Below are positions 43,920 through 52,410 of a DNA stretch of 64,000 nucleotides, piece after piece. A program made the position numbers and the translations under genes. The DNA is taken from NCBI GenBank assembly GCA_944392985.1, contig CALXYL010000011.1, positions 1 to 64,000 on the forward strand. Direction: 5' to 3'. The stretch is from an uncultured Spirochaetaceae bacterium (GTDB lineage Bacteria; Spirochaetota; Spirochaetia; Sphaerochaetales; Sphaerochaetaceae). A model generated the notes under the pieces. The model saw only the letters and a list, made by a program, of their open reading frames with translations. It searched no databases and had not been told where the DNA came from. Every line of letters starts with the position of its first letter. Position 1 is the first letter of the stretch.

Positions 43920-45290
43920 ATGGATGGGAAAGAAAGGCAGGATCATTTCCGGAAGATGACGGAAAAACCGGTGGGCTCGCTTGTCTCAAGGCTTGCTGTT
44001 CCGACGATTATCAGCATGATGGTATCTGCGATCTATAACACCGCTGATACATTCTTCGTGGCACAGCTTGGCACGAGCGCGGCGGGGGCTGTCGGTATCG
44101 TATTCTCGATCATGGCGATCATCCAGGCAATCGGATTCACGATCGGAATGGGAGCCGGGAGCATCCTGTCAAGGGAACTCGGTGCCAAGCGGGACGAGGA
44201 TGCAAGCGTTACAGGCAGCTCCGGATTTGCCCTTGCTCTCGTGCTTTCCATCCTGCTTGCGGTGGTCGGGACGCTGTTCCGCCCGGCTATAATGAGGCTC
44301 CTTGGCGCGACAGAGACGATACTGCCCTATGCAGAGGCATATGCCACATACATCTTCCTTGGCTGTCCTGTGATGTGCTGCTCATTCGTCATGAACAACT
44401 ATCTCAGAGCAGAAGGCAAGGCTTTCTATGGCATGATCGGAATCACGGCAGGAGGGATCCTGAATATCGTGCTCGATCCGCTCTTCATATTCACATTTGG
44501 CTTCGGCACGGCAGGGGCTGCAATGGCTACGGCTCTGAGCCAGCTTGTCTCCTTCTGCATCCTCCTTTCCTTCTTCCTTCGTGGAAGGAGCAGCATCAGG
44601 CTCTCGTTCCGAAGGATATCTGCACGCCCATCGCTTTATCTGCGCATCATCGTCACTGGCCTTCCGACCCTTGCCCGACAGGGGCTTTCGAGCATTGCTT
44701 CCGTAGCTCTCAATGTTGCAGCATCCGGCTTCGGGGATGCCGCGGTCGCTGCGATGAGCATCGTCGGACGCATCAACATGCTTGCTTTCTCTGTTATGCT
44801 GGGATTCGGACAGGGATACCAGCCGGTTGCCTCTTTCAATTACGGAGCAAAGCGGTTTGACAGGGTAAGGGAGGCGACAGCATTCACCGCTATCGTCGGA
44901 ACGATCATAATGGCTGTTACCGCGCTGCTCTGCTTCATCCTTGCTCCATGGATCATTGCGGCTTTCATCTCTTCCGATCCGGCTGTGATGCGCCTTGGCA
45001 TACCGGCGCTGCGCCTGCAGATGCTCATGATGCCGCTGACAGGGCTTCAGACTGTGACGAACATGGGCCTCCAGTCAACAGGTCGGTCGATGCCAGCGAC
45101 CATCCTGTCAATGGCGAGACAGGGTATCTTCTTCATTCCGCTTATCCTCGTGCTTCCTCGTTTCATGGGCGAGACAGGTGTCATCGCGGCACAGCCTGCA
45201 AGCGATGCCCTATCCTTCCTCCTTGCCGTTTTCTTCTTCATCGCGTTTGTCAGGGATCTTCGGCGTCTGGATAGGGAAAAGGCTGATTGA
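43920..45290 (+). CDS. MATE family efflux transporter, third copy
   Basis: Twelve-helix exporter of 456 residues. KPVGSLVSRLAVPTIISMMVSAIYNTADTFFVAQLG is the N-terminal signature, and VMCCSFVMNNYLRAEGKAFYGM and GFGQGYQPVASFNYGAKRF are conserved MATE blocks. It is closer in motif to the MepA/NorM group than to the second copy. ATG 43920 has a weak AGGA nearby; ATG 43956 is an alternative. It is followed 40 bp later by the manA promoter. Confidence 0.92.
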   Translation: MDGKERQDHFRKMTEKPVGSLVSRLAVPTIISMMVSAIYNTADTFFVAQLGTSAAGAVGIVFSIMAIIQAIGFTIGMGAGSILSRELGAKRDEDASVTGSSGFALALVLSILLAVVGTLFRPAIMRLLGATETILPYAEAYATYIFLGCPVMCCSFVMNNYLRAEGKAFYGMIGITAGGILNIVLDPLFIFTFGFGTAGAAMATALSQLVSFCILLSFFLRGRSSIRLSFRRISARPSLYLRIIVTGLPTLARQGLSSIASVALNVAASGFGDAAVAAMSIVGRINMLAFSVMLGFGQGYQPVASFNYGAKRFDRVREATAFTAIVGTIIMAVTALLCFILAPWIIAAFISSDPAVMRLGIPALRLQMLMMPLTGLQTVTNMGLQSTGRSMPATILSMARQGIFFIPLILVLPRFMGETGVIAAQPASDALSFLLAVFFFIAFVRDLRRLDREKAD

Positions 45291-45315
45291 TCTAGGTGGA
45301 TTATCCTGTATGCCA

Positions 45316-45324
45316 TGGTATAAT
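45316..45324 (+). promoter_or_regulatory. Extended -10 promoter of manA
   Basis: TGGTATAAT is a perfect extended -10 (TGnTATAAT). The start codon follows six bases later at 45331, so the transcript should begin at or next to the ATG. No -35 is needed or seen. Confidence 0.6.
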
Positions 45325-45330
45325 CACCTC

Positions 45331-46497
45331 ATGGACATCAGGAAAATCAAAGGCGTAGTCAAGGACTATGCATGGGGCAACAATGATTTCATACCATCCC
45401 TGATCGGGGGGTTCACCGGCAAGCCTCAGGCTGAGCTGTGGCTTGGAACGCATCCATCCGGGGATGCCGATGTTGAGGGTGATGGCAAGCTCTCTGCTCT
45501 CATCCATGATGATAGGTCATATCTTGGGAATGAGGCATGGGAGAAGGAAGGGGGCAGGCTGCCTCTGCTGATGAAGGTGCTTGCGATAGCGAAGCCGCTT
45601 TCACTGCAGTGCCATCCCAATAAGGAACAGGCAGAGAGAGGATGGAAGCGGGAGGAAGAGGATCGCAAGAAGGGTCTTGCTGTCTCATACCAGGATGACA
45701 ATGAGAAATGCGAGATGATCGCGGCCCTTTCCCCGATAACAGCGCTCTGCGGCTTCAGGGAACTTGAGATAATAAAGGCGGATCTCGCCGCTGTCGTTCC
45801 TGGATCATATGGAAGGACGTTGCACACCCTTTCCTCGGATATAGAGAATCTCTTCATGTCGCTTTTCTCCCTTCCTTCAGAGGAGAAGGAGGCGATCCTT
45901 TCCGAGCTAAGGACATCGCTCTCAGCATCCGCGGAGCCTTCATGGAATGGGCTTTTCCTGACGAGGAAGGGCATTGCCGCTGAATGCCTTGAGCAGTATC
46001 CAGATGATATCGGCTGTCTTTTCCCGTATCTGATGAATGTCGTACACCTGCAGATCGGAGAGGCCATGCCGATCACTCCAGGGACGCTCCATGCGTATGT
46101 GTTCGGCTGTGGAATCGAGGTCATGAATGACTCGGACAATGTCCTGCGCGGCGGTCTGACAAAGAAGAGGATGGATCTTCCGGAGCTGAGGAGCATCATG
46201 AAGTTCGAGCCTCTTGAGGTGAGGAAGTGCACCGCGGAGAAGGATGGCTATGGAAGGATCCGCTTCTCTTCACCGTCATCGGCATTCTGCCTTCTTTCGG
46301 TATCCTCCGGAACGTATGAGATCAAGAATGATCCGATTGCGATCATCCTTGTCACCGAGGGCTGTGCGCGGTTCTCCTCATCAGGGGAGAGCCTGAAGCT
46401 GGAGAAAGGCGAGGCCGCAGTGATTCCAGCTGGCCTTGAGTATACTATGACCATACGGGGAACAGCATATATATCAGAGGTGCCTGATGCTGAATAG
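45331..46497 (+). CDS. manA: Mannose-6-phosphate isomerase, class I
   Basis: Cytosolic zinc isomerase of 388 residues interconverting mannose-6-P and fructose-6-P. KDYAWGNNDFIP, LSLQCHPNKEQAE (zinc Gln and His) and TPGTLHAYVFGCGIEVMNDSDNVLRGGLT are the type I signatures. The C-terminal cupin-like segment is intact. The start is fixed by the extended -10 six bases upstream; the longer frame inside the MATE gene is not used. It leads an operon with a desulfidase-like protein and an exonuclease. Confidence 0.95.
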   Translation: MDIRKIKGVVKDYAWGNNDFIPSLIGGFTGKPQAELWLGTHPSGDADVEGDGKLSALIHDDRSYLGNEAWEKEGGRLPLLMKVLAIAKPLSLQCHPNKEQAERGWKREEEDRKKGLAVSYQDDNEKCEMIAALSPITALCGFRELEIIKADLAAVVPGSYGRTLHTLSSDIENLFMSLFSLPSEEKEAILSELRTSLSASAEPSWNGLFLTRKGIAAECLEQYPDDIGCLFPYLMNVVHLQIGEAMPITPGTLHAYVFGCGIEVMNDSDNVLRGGLTKKRMDLPELRSIMKFEPLEVRKCTAEKDGYGRIRFSSPSSAFCLLSVSSGTYEIKNDPIAIILVTEGCARFSSSGESLKLEKGEAAVIPAGLEYTMTIRGTAYISEVPDAE

Positions 46498-47761
46498 GAA
46501 GCGTATTGATCTTCTGCTTGAGAGGGAGATCATCGAGGCGATGGGCTGCACGGAACCTGCCGCTGCGGCCCTTGCCGGGGCAAAGGCGGCGGAGCTCTTC
46601 GGCATGAAGCCGGAATCGGGAATTGCCGTCGTTTCTCCCAATATGATGAAGAACGCAATGGGAGTATCCATCCCGAATTCCAATCTGCATGGCATCAAGG
46701 CCGCTGTCTCACTTGGAATCGCGATACATGATTCATCTGCGGGTCTTTCCGTCCTGTCGACTGTGACTGACAAGGAAAGGGAGGCTGCCTCCGTGTTCCC
46801 GCTTGAGGTGCAGATCGCGGAGGACGTGCCTTCGCTGTATGTTAAGGTCTCTGTGTCCGGGGCAGGGCACTCCGCTTCAGCCACTATTTCCGGCGAGCAT
46901 GATCGGTTCACCTCGCTTGAGCTTGATGGAAGGATGCTTCCGGAGGCTCCCATGTTCTTCCCTGAGTGCCGCTCATTCTCCGAGGACAGCTTCCTTTCCA
47001 CGCTGACTGTGCGTGATGTCCTCGATTATGCATCTGAGCTGTCTCCTGTGATCAAGGAGCTGCTCCTGAAGGCTGTTCGGGAGAATATGGCGATAAGCCA
47101 GGCTGGTATTGATGGGGAATGGGGGCTGTCAGTGGGCAGGATCATGGCTGACGGGCTCCTTTCCGAGCCGCAGACGGAGGATGAGGCAATGCGGCGCTCG
47201 GCCGCTTACGCTGCAGCAGGATCGGATGCGAGAATGGCCGGATCGGTGCTTCCCGTGATGATCAATTCCGGATCGGGCAACCAGGGGATCACGGTGACTG
47301 TTCCCGTCGCGCTTTTCGCCTCATATCTCGATAAAAGCGAGGAGGAGATGCTCTCCGCTGTCGCGATCAGCGAGCTTATTGGACTGATACTCACCAGCCA
47401 TAAGGACAGGCTTTCAGCGCTGTGCGGCGCTTTCACCGCGTCCATAGGGACGGCTGCTGCCTATGCATACCTTCTCGGAGGCGGGGAGGCTGTCATTGAT
47501 GCCGCGATCAACAATATGGTCGGGAACCTCTCTGGAATCATCTGCGATGGTGCGAAGGACACGTGCGCGCTGAAGATCTATACCTCTTTGATTGCCGCAT
47601 CTGTTGCTGTCCGCCTTGCTATGCAGGGAAAGCGCGCAGGGAGGGAAGCCGGTATCGTCGGTGATGATTCGATCTCGTCGATTGACCATCTGTCACGCAT
47701 ATCCCATGAGGGAATGGAGCAGACGAACAGGACGATACTTCGTATCATGCTGGAGAAATGA
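46487..47761 (+). CDS. L-cysteine desulfidase / serine dehydratase alpha family protein (UPF0597, CdsB/YhaM-like)
   Basis: Iron-sulfur lyase-type protein of 424 residues. EREIIEAMGCTEPAAAALAGAKAAEL is the family N-terminus with the first cluster Cys. VMINSGSGNQGITVTVPV and GIICDGAKDTCALKI supply the other conserved elements. Homologues detoxify or degrade cysteine to pyruvate, ammonia and sulfide, or remain uncharacterised (YhaM). The gene starts 11 nt inside manA and ends one base into the exonuclease gene. Confidence 0.9.
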   Translation: MLNRKRIDLLLEREIIEAMGCTEPAAAALAGAKAAELFGMKPESGIAVVSPNMMKNAMGVSIPNSNLHGIKAAVSLGIAIHDSSAGLSVLSTVTDKEREAASVFPLEVQIAEDVPSLYVKVSVSGAGHSASATISGEHDRFTSLELDGRMLPEAPMFFPECRSFSEDSFLSTLTVRDVLDYASELSPVIKELLLKAVRENMAISQAGIDGEWGLSVGRIMADGLLSEPQTEDEAMRRSAAYAAAGSDARMAGSVLPVMINSGSGNQGITVTVPVALFASYLDKSEEEMLSAVAISELIGLILTSHKDRLSALCGAFTASIGTAAAYAYLLGGGEAVIDAAINNMVGNLSGIICDGAKDTCALKIYTSLIAASVAVRLAMQGKRAGREAGIVGDDSISSIDHLSRISHEGMEQTNRTILRIMLEK

Positions 47762-48327
47762 GATACGTCGCGATTGACTTCGAGACAGCATCGGGGGCAA
47801 TGGACAGCGCCTGCGCAGTCGGGCTTGTGAGAATGGATGAGGAGGGCTGTATCCTGGATGAGTACAGTTCCCTTATCCGTCCATGCAATGCCGCTTTCGA
47901 TTCCCGTTGCTTCTCCGTCCATCACCTTGACCCGATATCAGTGCTCTCCGCTCCAAGCGCTGCAGATGTTTGGCCTGAGATGCGGGAATTCATCGGGGAT
48001 CTGCCGCTTGTGGCCCATAATGCTGAATTCGATATCTCCGTGCTTCGTTCAACCCTTGCGTCCTGGGGCCTTGAGCCATGCCATAACCGCTACTACTGCA
48101 CTCTCAGTCTCGCCAGAAAGGTCTGGAAAGGCCGTCATGGCTACAGCCTCAGTGCGATTGCATCTGATCTGGGCTGGGAGTACAGGGCGCATGATGCGCT
48201 TGAGGACAGCAGGATCTGCGGCCGCCTCTTCTCGCGCCTCTGCGGCACAGCTCTCTTCGATGATGATGTTGCTGAGCGCTTCTTCCAGAGGATCTACAGG
48301 AAGGGGGAGTATCCCCGTATCGTGTGA
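47758..48327 (+). CDS. DnaQ-like 3'-5' exonuclease (DEDDh)
   Basis: Stand-alone exonuclease of 189 residues, homologous to DNA polymerase III epsilon. ExoI is YVAIDFETASG (Asp-Glu pair), ExoII is LVAHNAEFDISVL and ExoIII is YRAHDALEDSRICGRL, the DEDDh set. The Phe-Ser-Val-His segment after ExoI is also conserved. It starts within the preceding stop (ATGA). A role in DNA or RNA 3' end processing is likely; association with Pol III is not shown. Confidence 0.9.
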   Translation: MRYVAIDFETASGAMDSACAVGLVRMDEEGCILDEYSSLIRPCNAAFDSRCFSVHHLDPISVLSAPSAADVWPEMREFIGDLPLVAHNAEFDISVLRSTLASWGLEPCHNRYYCTLSLARKVWKGRHGYSLSAIASDLGWEYRAHDALEDSRICGRLFSRLCGTALFDDDVAERFFQRIYRKGEYPRIV

Positions 48328-48358
48328 CGGATACCGCTCTTCACTCGTGACTTCCCTG

Positions 48359-48387
48359 TTGAGGAAGATTGGAGGAAACGATAGAAT
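48359..48387 (+). promoter_or_regulatory. Promoter of pyrG
   Basis: TTGAGG (48359-48364), 17 nt, TAGAAT (48382-48387). Predicted start near 48394, about ten bases before a terminator hairpin. Confidence 0.6.
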
Positions 48388-48403
48388 AGCTTGAGACTGG
48401 ACA

Positions 48404-48445
48404 AGGACGTCCATCCCGTTGTGGGGTGGGCGTCCTTTCTTTTTT
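48404..48445 (+). terminator. Attenuator-type terminator in the pyrG leader
   Basis: A 14-bp stem with two G-U pairs (48404-48417 with 48423-48436) and a 5-nt loop, followed by TTCTTTTTT. It lies between the promoter and the RBS GGGAGGAG (48448-48454), so most transcripts would stop before the gene unless antitermination occurs. Confidence 0.8.
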
Positions 48446-48458
48446 CCGGGAGGAGCTG

Positions 48459-50057
48459 ATGGATAGGAAATTTATATTCGTTACTGGTGGTGTCGTATCT
48501 GGGCTTGGCAAGGGAGTGTGCGCGGCCAGCCTCGGCCTGCTTCTGAAGCAGAGGGGGCTGAAAGTGGCGGCGCAGAAGCTGGATCCATATCTCAATGCTG
48601 ATCCGGGGACGATGAGCCCGTATCAGCATGGCGAGGTATTCGTGACTGAGGATGGAGCGGAGACTGATCTTGATCTGGGGCATTATGAGAGGTTCATCGA
48701 TGAGAACCTCAACAGGAAGTCGAGCCTGACAAGCGGCAAGGTATTCTGGGAGATCCTCTCAAGGGAAAGGAGCGGAGGCTATCTCGGAAAGACAGTGCAG
48801 ATAATCCCCCATGTCACAGATGAGATAAAGTCGGCGATATACACCTTGGGTGAAATGACGGGAGCCGATGTTGTGATTACTGAGATCGGAGGGACTATCG
48901 GCGATATAGAAAGCCAGCCGTTTCTTGAGGCCGCGAGGCAGCTCCGCACGGAGGTCGGAATCGGGAACTCGATGTTCATCCATGTTGTCCTCGTCCCATA
49001 TCTTGCCTGCAGCGGGGAATACAAGACAAAGCCAAGCCAGCACTCGGTGCATGAGCTCCAGGGCATGGGTATAATGCCGGATTGCATAATTGCCCGCTCT
49101 GATAAACCGCTTGATGATGGCCTTCTTTCAAAGATAGCGATGTTCTGCAATGTTGAGAGGCGCGCCGTGATCGGTAATGAGAACATAAGCCCGATCTATG
49201 CGCTTCCCCTGCTTCTGCATGAAAGGGGGCTTGATGATTACGCTGTCTCCCGGCTTTCGCTGGAATGCGGCAGCTGTGAGCTTGATGCATGGAGATCGGC
49301 TGTGGAGCGGATGTCAGGCGAGAAGAAGCGCCGCGTCAGGATCGCTATATGCGGCAAGTATGTGAAGCTGCACGATGCTTATCTCTCGATCAATGAGGCG
49401 CTCTTCCATGCCGCAAGCTGGAATGAGGCCGGCCTTGAGCTTCTTTTCATCGATTCCGAGGAAGTGGAGAAGGTGGGGCCTGAGGCTCTTCTGGGGGATG
49501 TTGACGGGATCCTTGTTCCTGGAGGCTTCGGCTCAAGGGGAGTGGAAGGGATGATCCAGTGCGCGCGCTATGCCCGTGAGAATGATATCCCTTACCTTGG
49601 GATCTGCCTTGGCATGCAGATCGCTGTGATCGAGGCGGCGCGGTCCCTTTCAGGGATGAGATGCGCTTCCTCAAGGGAGTTCGATCCCGATGGGACGGAG
49701 TGTGTGATTGACCTGATGGATGAGCAGAGGAGAATCACGGCAAAAGGCGGCACGATGCGGCTTGGAGCCTATCCATGCCGGATTGCACAGGGAACGCTTC
49801 TTCACCGTTTGTATGGCCGGGATGCGGTCGATGAACGGCATAGGCATCGGTATGAGGTATCACCGGCTTTCCGCACTAGGATCGCAGAGAGCGGGATCGT
49901 ATTCAGCGGCATGAGCCCCGATGGGATGCTTGTCGAGGCTATGGAGAATCCATCCTGCCTCTTCTTCCTGGGGGTGCAGTTCCATCCGGAGTTCAAGAGC
50001 CGGCCGAACAGGGTCCATCCGCTTTTCGATGGCTTTGTAAAGGCGGCTTTGGGGTGA
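48459..50057 (+). CDS. pyrG: CTP synthase
   Basis: Glutamine-dependent CTP synthase of 532 residues, UTP to CTP. The synthetase domain starts FIFVTGGVVSGLGKG, with KLDPYLNADPGTMSPYQHGEVF and IGGTIGDIESQPF. The class I amidotransferase domain has the nucleophile in YLGICLGMQIA and the His-Glu pair in FHPEFKSRP. ATG 48459 follows GGGAGGAG; earlier in-frame codons lie within the terminator. Its leader carries an attenuator, as in Bacillus pyrG, where CTP level controls read-through; the mechanism here may differ. Confidence 0.96.
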   Translation: MDRKFIFVTGGVVSGLGKGVCAASLGLLLKQRGLKVAAQKLDPYLNADPGTMSPYQHGEVFVTEDGAETDLDLGHYERFIDENLNRKSSLTSGKVFWEILSRERSGGYLGKTVQIIPHVTDEIKSAIYTLGEMTGADVVITEIGGTIGDIESQPFLEAARQLRTEVGIGNSMFIHVVLVPYLACSGEYKTKPSQHSVHELQGMGIMPDCIIARSDKPLDDGLLSKIAMFCNVERRAVIGNENISPIYALPLLLHERGLDDYAVSRLSLECGSCELDAWRSAVERMSGEKKRRVRIAICGKYVKLHDAYLSINEALFHAASWNEAGLELLFIDSEEVEKVGPEALLGDVDGILVPGGFGSRGVEGMIQCARYARENDIPYLGICLGMQIAVIEAARSLSGMRCASSREFDPDGTECVIDLMDEQRRITAKGGTMRLGAYPCRIAQGTLLHRLYGRDAVDERHRHRYEVSPAFRTRIAESGIVFSGMSPDGMLVEAMENPSCLFFLGVQFHPEFKSRPNRVHPLFDGFVKAALG

Positions 50058-50067
50058 GTGGATGGCG

Positions 50068-50091
50068 GGCAGGCATGGATTCATGCCTGCC
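50068..50091. other. Hairpin between convergent pyrG and asnB
   Basis: GGCAGGCATG, 4-nt loop, CATGCCTGCC: perfect 10-bp stem between the two stop codons. No T-tract on either side, so it is a weak terminator or an mRNA end-protecting structure. Confidence 0.5.
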
Positions 50092-50097
50092 GATTGC

Positions 50098-51684
50098 TCA
50101 TTCCCCGCTCTTCCCGTAATTCGACAGGACGCGCGCGGAAGGATCGCTGACACGGCATCCGGGCCATTCCCTGTTCGGCATCCAGAATCCGGGTATCATC
50201 CTGTACTGTCCTGGATAGAATCCCTCGAATATCTCGCGGTACAGAAGGGATTCAGGTGTGAACGGCCTTCCTTCCTCAGGATACTTCATGTATTCCGCTT
50301 CCAGATCCCTGCCTTCATAGAATTCCTCAGCATAGGCTTTCAGGTCGTCGACCATGCTGTGTCCGACTGCGTCGCTGAACGCCGCCTTCTCCCTCCACAG
50401 GATGTCCTCGGGAAGCCAGCCTCCTTCCTCAAAAGCCTTGCGGAGGAGATACTTGCCATGTCCGGAATGGTTCATCTTCATCTCCGGGTCTATCGAGAGC
50501 ACATAGGATGCGAAATCCAGATCCCCGAAAGGCACCCGCGCTTCAAGGCTGTTGTCTGCGATGCATCTGTCAGCTCTCAGCACATCGTATGCATACAGCT
50601 CATGTACCCGTTTCTGGCTTTCCTTCTCGAACGCCTCGGGATCAGGTGCGAAATCGGTGTATTTGTACCCGAAGAGCTCATCTGATACCTCCCCAGTCAG
50701 CAGTACCCTTGTATCTGTATGCTCATGTATGTACCTGCAGAGGAGGTACATCCCGATGCTTGCCCGTATGGTCGTTATATCATAGGTTGCAAGAGCGTTG
50801 ATCACCTCCGGCAGAACCGAAATCACCTCCGCTTTCGTCATTGTCACATCTGTATGATCCGAACCAAGGAACTCTGCGGTGCGCTTTGCGTACTTCGAGT
50901 CGATCGGATTGCGGTCCATTCCGATCGAGAAGGTCCGTATGGGCTTTCCGAGGATCCTTGTTGCGATCGAGCATACAAGGGAGCTGTCGAGGCCGCCGGA
51001 CAGCAGGAATGCGACGGGGGTGTCAGAATCCAGGCGTTTCTCCACAGCTTTTATCAGTTTGTCCCTTATGTTTTCCGTTATCTCAGAGAGACTGCCGTAA
51101 GTATATTCCCCTACAGAGGATATGTCCCTATAGCAGATGAACTTCCCTCCTTTGTAGAAATGTCCTGGAGGGAAGGGGAGCACGGTGCTGCAGAATGGTG
51201 TCAGGAGACATGCCTCGCTTGCGAATGCGATCATTCCATCGCTGTCGTATCCGTAGAACAGGGGCCGGATGCCGATTGGATCGCGCGCGGCTATGAATCC
51301 CTCATCCCTATCGTATATGACAGTGGCGAATTCCGCATCGAGAAGGCTGAACATCCTGTCCCCGTATTTCTCATAGAGGTACAGGATCGTTTCGCAGTCC
51401 GAATCAGAGCGGAAGGTGTATCCTTCCTTCTCAAGCTGTCTCCGTATATCCCTGAAAAGGTAGATCTCACCATTGGTTATGCTGTACCTGCCTTCATGTT
51501 CGAAGGGCTGCATCCCCCTTTCATCGATGCCCATTATCGAGAGGCGCTGGAAAGCAAGGAACAGATCCTCCTCAGGGGATATGATCCGCTCGGCATCCGG
51601 ACCACGCCTTCTGGTCCTTTCAAGTATCGTCCTTATCTGTGGAAGGTCGATAGCCCTCCCTCTGTATGCAAATACTGTGCACAT
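50098..51684 (-). CDS. asnB: Asparagine synthetase (glutamine-hydrolysing), AsnB-type
   Basis: Enzyme of 528 residues making asparagine from aspartate, glutamine and ATP. The N-terminal class II amidotransferase domain starts directly with the nucleophile (MCTVFAYRG, Cys2) and has RRRGPDAE, SITNGEIYL and the SDCETIL block. The synthetase domain has the PP-loop AFLLSGGLDSSLV and LLTGEVSDELFGYKYTDF. GAGGTG lies four bases before the ATG. It is the last gene of the glutamate synthase operon, nine bases after the GXGXG-domain gene, linking asparagine synthesis to glutamine supply. Confidence 0.95.
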   Translation of the reverse strand: MCTVFAYRGRAIDLPQIRTILERTRRRGPDAERIISPEEDLFLAFQRLSIMGIDERGMQPFEHEGRYSITNGEIYLFRDIRRQLEKEGYTFRSDSDCETILYLYEKYGDRMFSLLDAEFATVIYDRDEGFIAARDPIGIRPLFYGYDSDGMIAFASEACLLTPFCSTVLPFPPGHFYKGGKFICYRDISSVGEYTYGSLSEITENIRDKLIKAVEKRLDSDTPVAFLLSGGLDSSLVCSIATRILGKPIRTFSIGMDRNPIDSKYAKRTAEFLGSDHTDVTMTKAEVISVLPEVINALATYDITTIRASIGMYLLCRYIHEHTDTRVLLTGEVSDELFGYKYTDFAPDPEAFEKESQKRVHELYAYDVLRADRCIADNSLEARVPFGDLDFASYVLSIDPEMKMNHSGHGKYLLRKAFEEGGWLPEDILWREKAAFSDAVGHSMVDDLKAYAEEFYEGRDLEAEYMKYPEEGRPFTPESLLYREIFEGFYPGQYRMIPGFWMPNREWPGCRVSDPSARVLSNYGKSGE

Positions 51685-51692
51685 ATCACACC

Positions 51693-52409
51693 TCAGACTG
51701 CCGCATAGAGCTGGCTGTATGATTTCGAGCCATCAGCTTCGATGGCGATGAAGCTGCCTTCAAGACACTTCTCCGCAGGAATGGAGAATGCGGAAGCGAA
51801 ATCCGTGATGATCGGACGGAGGACGCTCTCCTTCTCCCTCGTGTCCACATCGCGTTTCAAGAGCTTATCGGAAAGGTTGAGCGGCGTTTGGTCCGTCCTC
51901 AGGTAGATCGTACCGGCGTACATGCCATTACCGCAGAAATAGCCTGTGATACGCTCTCCTTCATGGCCGAGACCGAGGACGATTATGATTCCACCTGCAA
52001 GATATTCCCCCAGGAATGATCCCGCCTTGCCGCCAATGACGAGGATGCTCTTCCTGTCCTCGTATGCCTTCATGTGGACACCTGCCCTGTATCCCGCATC
52101 CCCCAGCACGTACACGCGTCCCCCGCGCATGCCATATGCCAAAGCATCTCCAGCTGACCCCTTTATTGCGAGAAGGCCGGCATTCATCGTATCTGCCGCG
52201 GCATCCTGGGCATTCCCATCAACGAGTACAGTTCCACCATCGAGATAGGAAGCCAGCGCATTCCCCGGGGTTCCTTCCACATGCAGGATCCCTTCCTGCA
52301 ATGCGCAGCCGATGTACCTTTCCCCAAGGCATCCCGTCAAGGTGGTTTCCTCGCCCAGCTGCCTTCCTATGCTCCTCAGTCCATTCTTCCTGATATCCAG
52401 CACCTTCAT
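51693..52409 (-). CDS. Glutamate synthase GXGXG domain protein (domain 3)
   Basis: Stand-alone right-handed beta-helix of 238 residues equal to the C-terminal domain of GOGAT alpha. Repeats of the type GGTVLVDGNAQDAAADTMNAG, GSAGDALAYGMRGGRVYVLGDAG and GKAGSFLGEYLAGGIIIVLG give the glycine-rich helix turns. In full-length GOGAT this domain is structural and helps form the ammonia tunnel. ATG 52409 overlaps the preceding stop region and follows AGGAG six bases upstream. Confidence 0.92.
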   Translation of the reverse strand: MKVLDIRKNGLRSIGRQLGEETTLTGCLGERYIGCALQEGILHVEGTPGNALASYLDGGTVLVDGNAQDAAADTMNAGLLAIKGSAGDALAYGMRGGRVYVLGDAGYRAGVHMKAYEDRKSILVIGGKAGSFLGEYLAGGIIIVLGLGHEGERITGYFCGNGMYAGTIYLRTDQTPLNLSDKLLKRDVDTREKESVLRPIITDFASAFSIPAEKCLEGSFIAIEADGSKSYSQLYAAV

Positions 52410-52410
52410 C

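Noticed and set aside
50719-51708. 329-codon rightward frame over asnB
   Set aside because: Antisense shadow; asnB has full amidotransferase and synthetase motifs.
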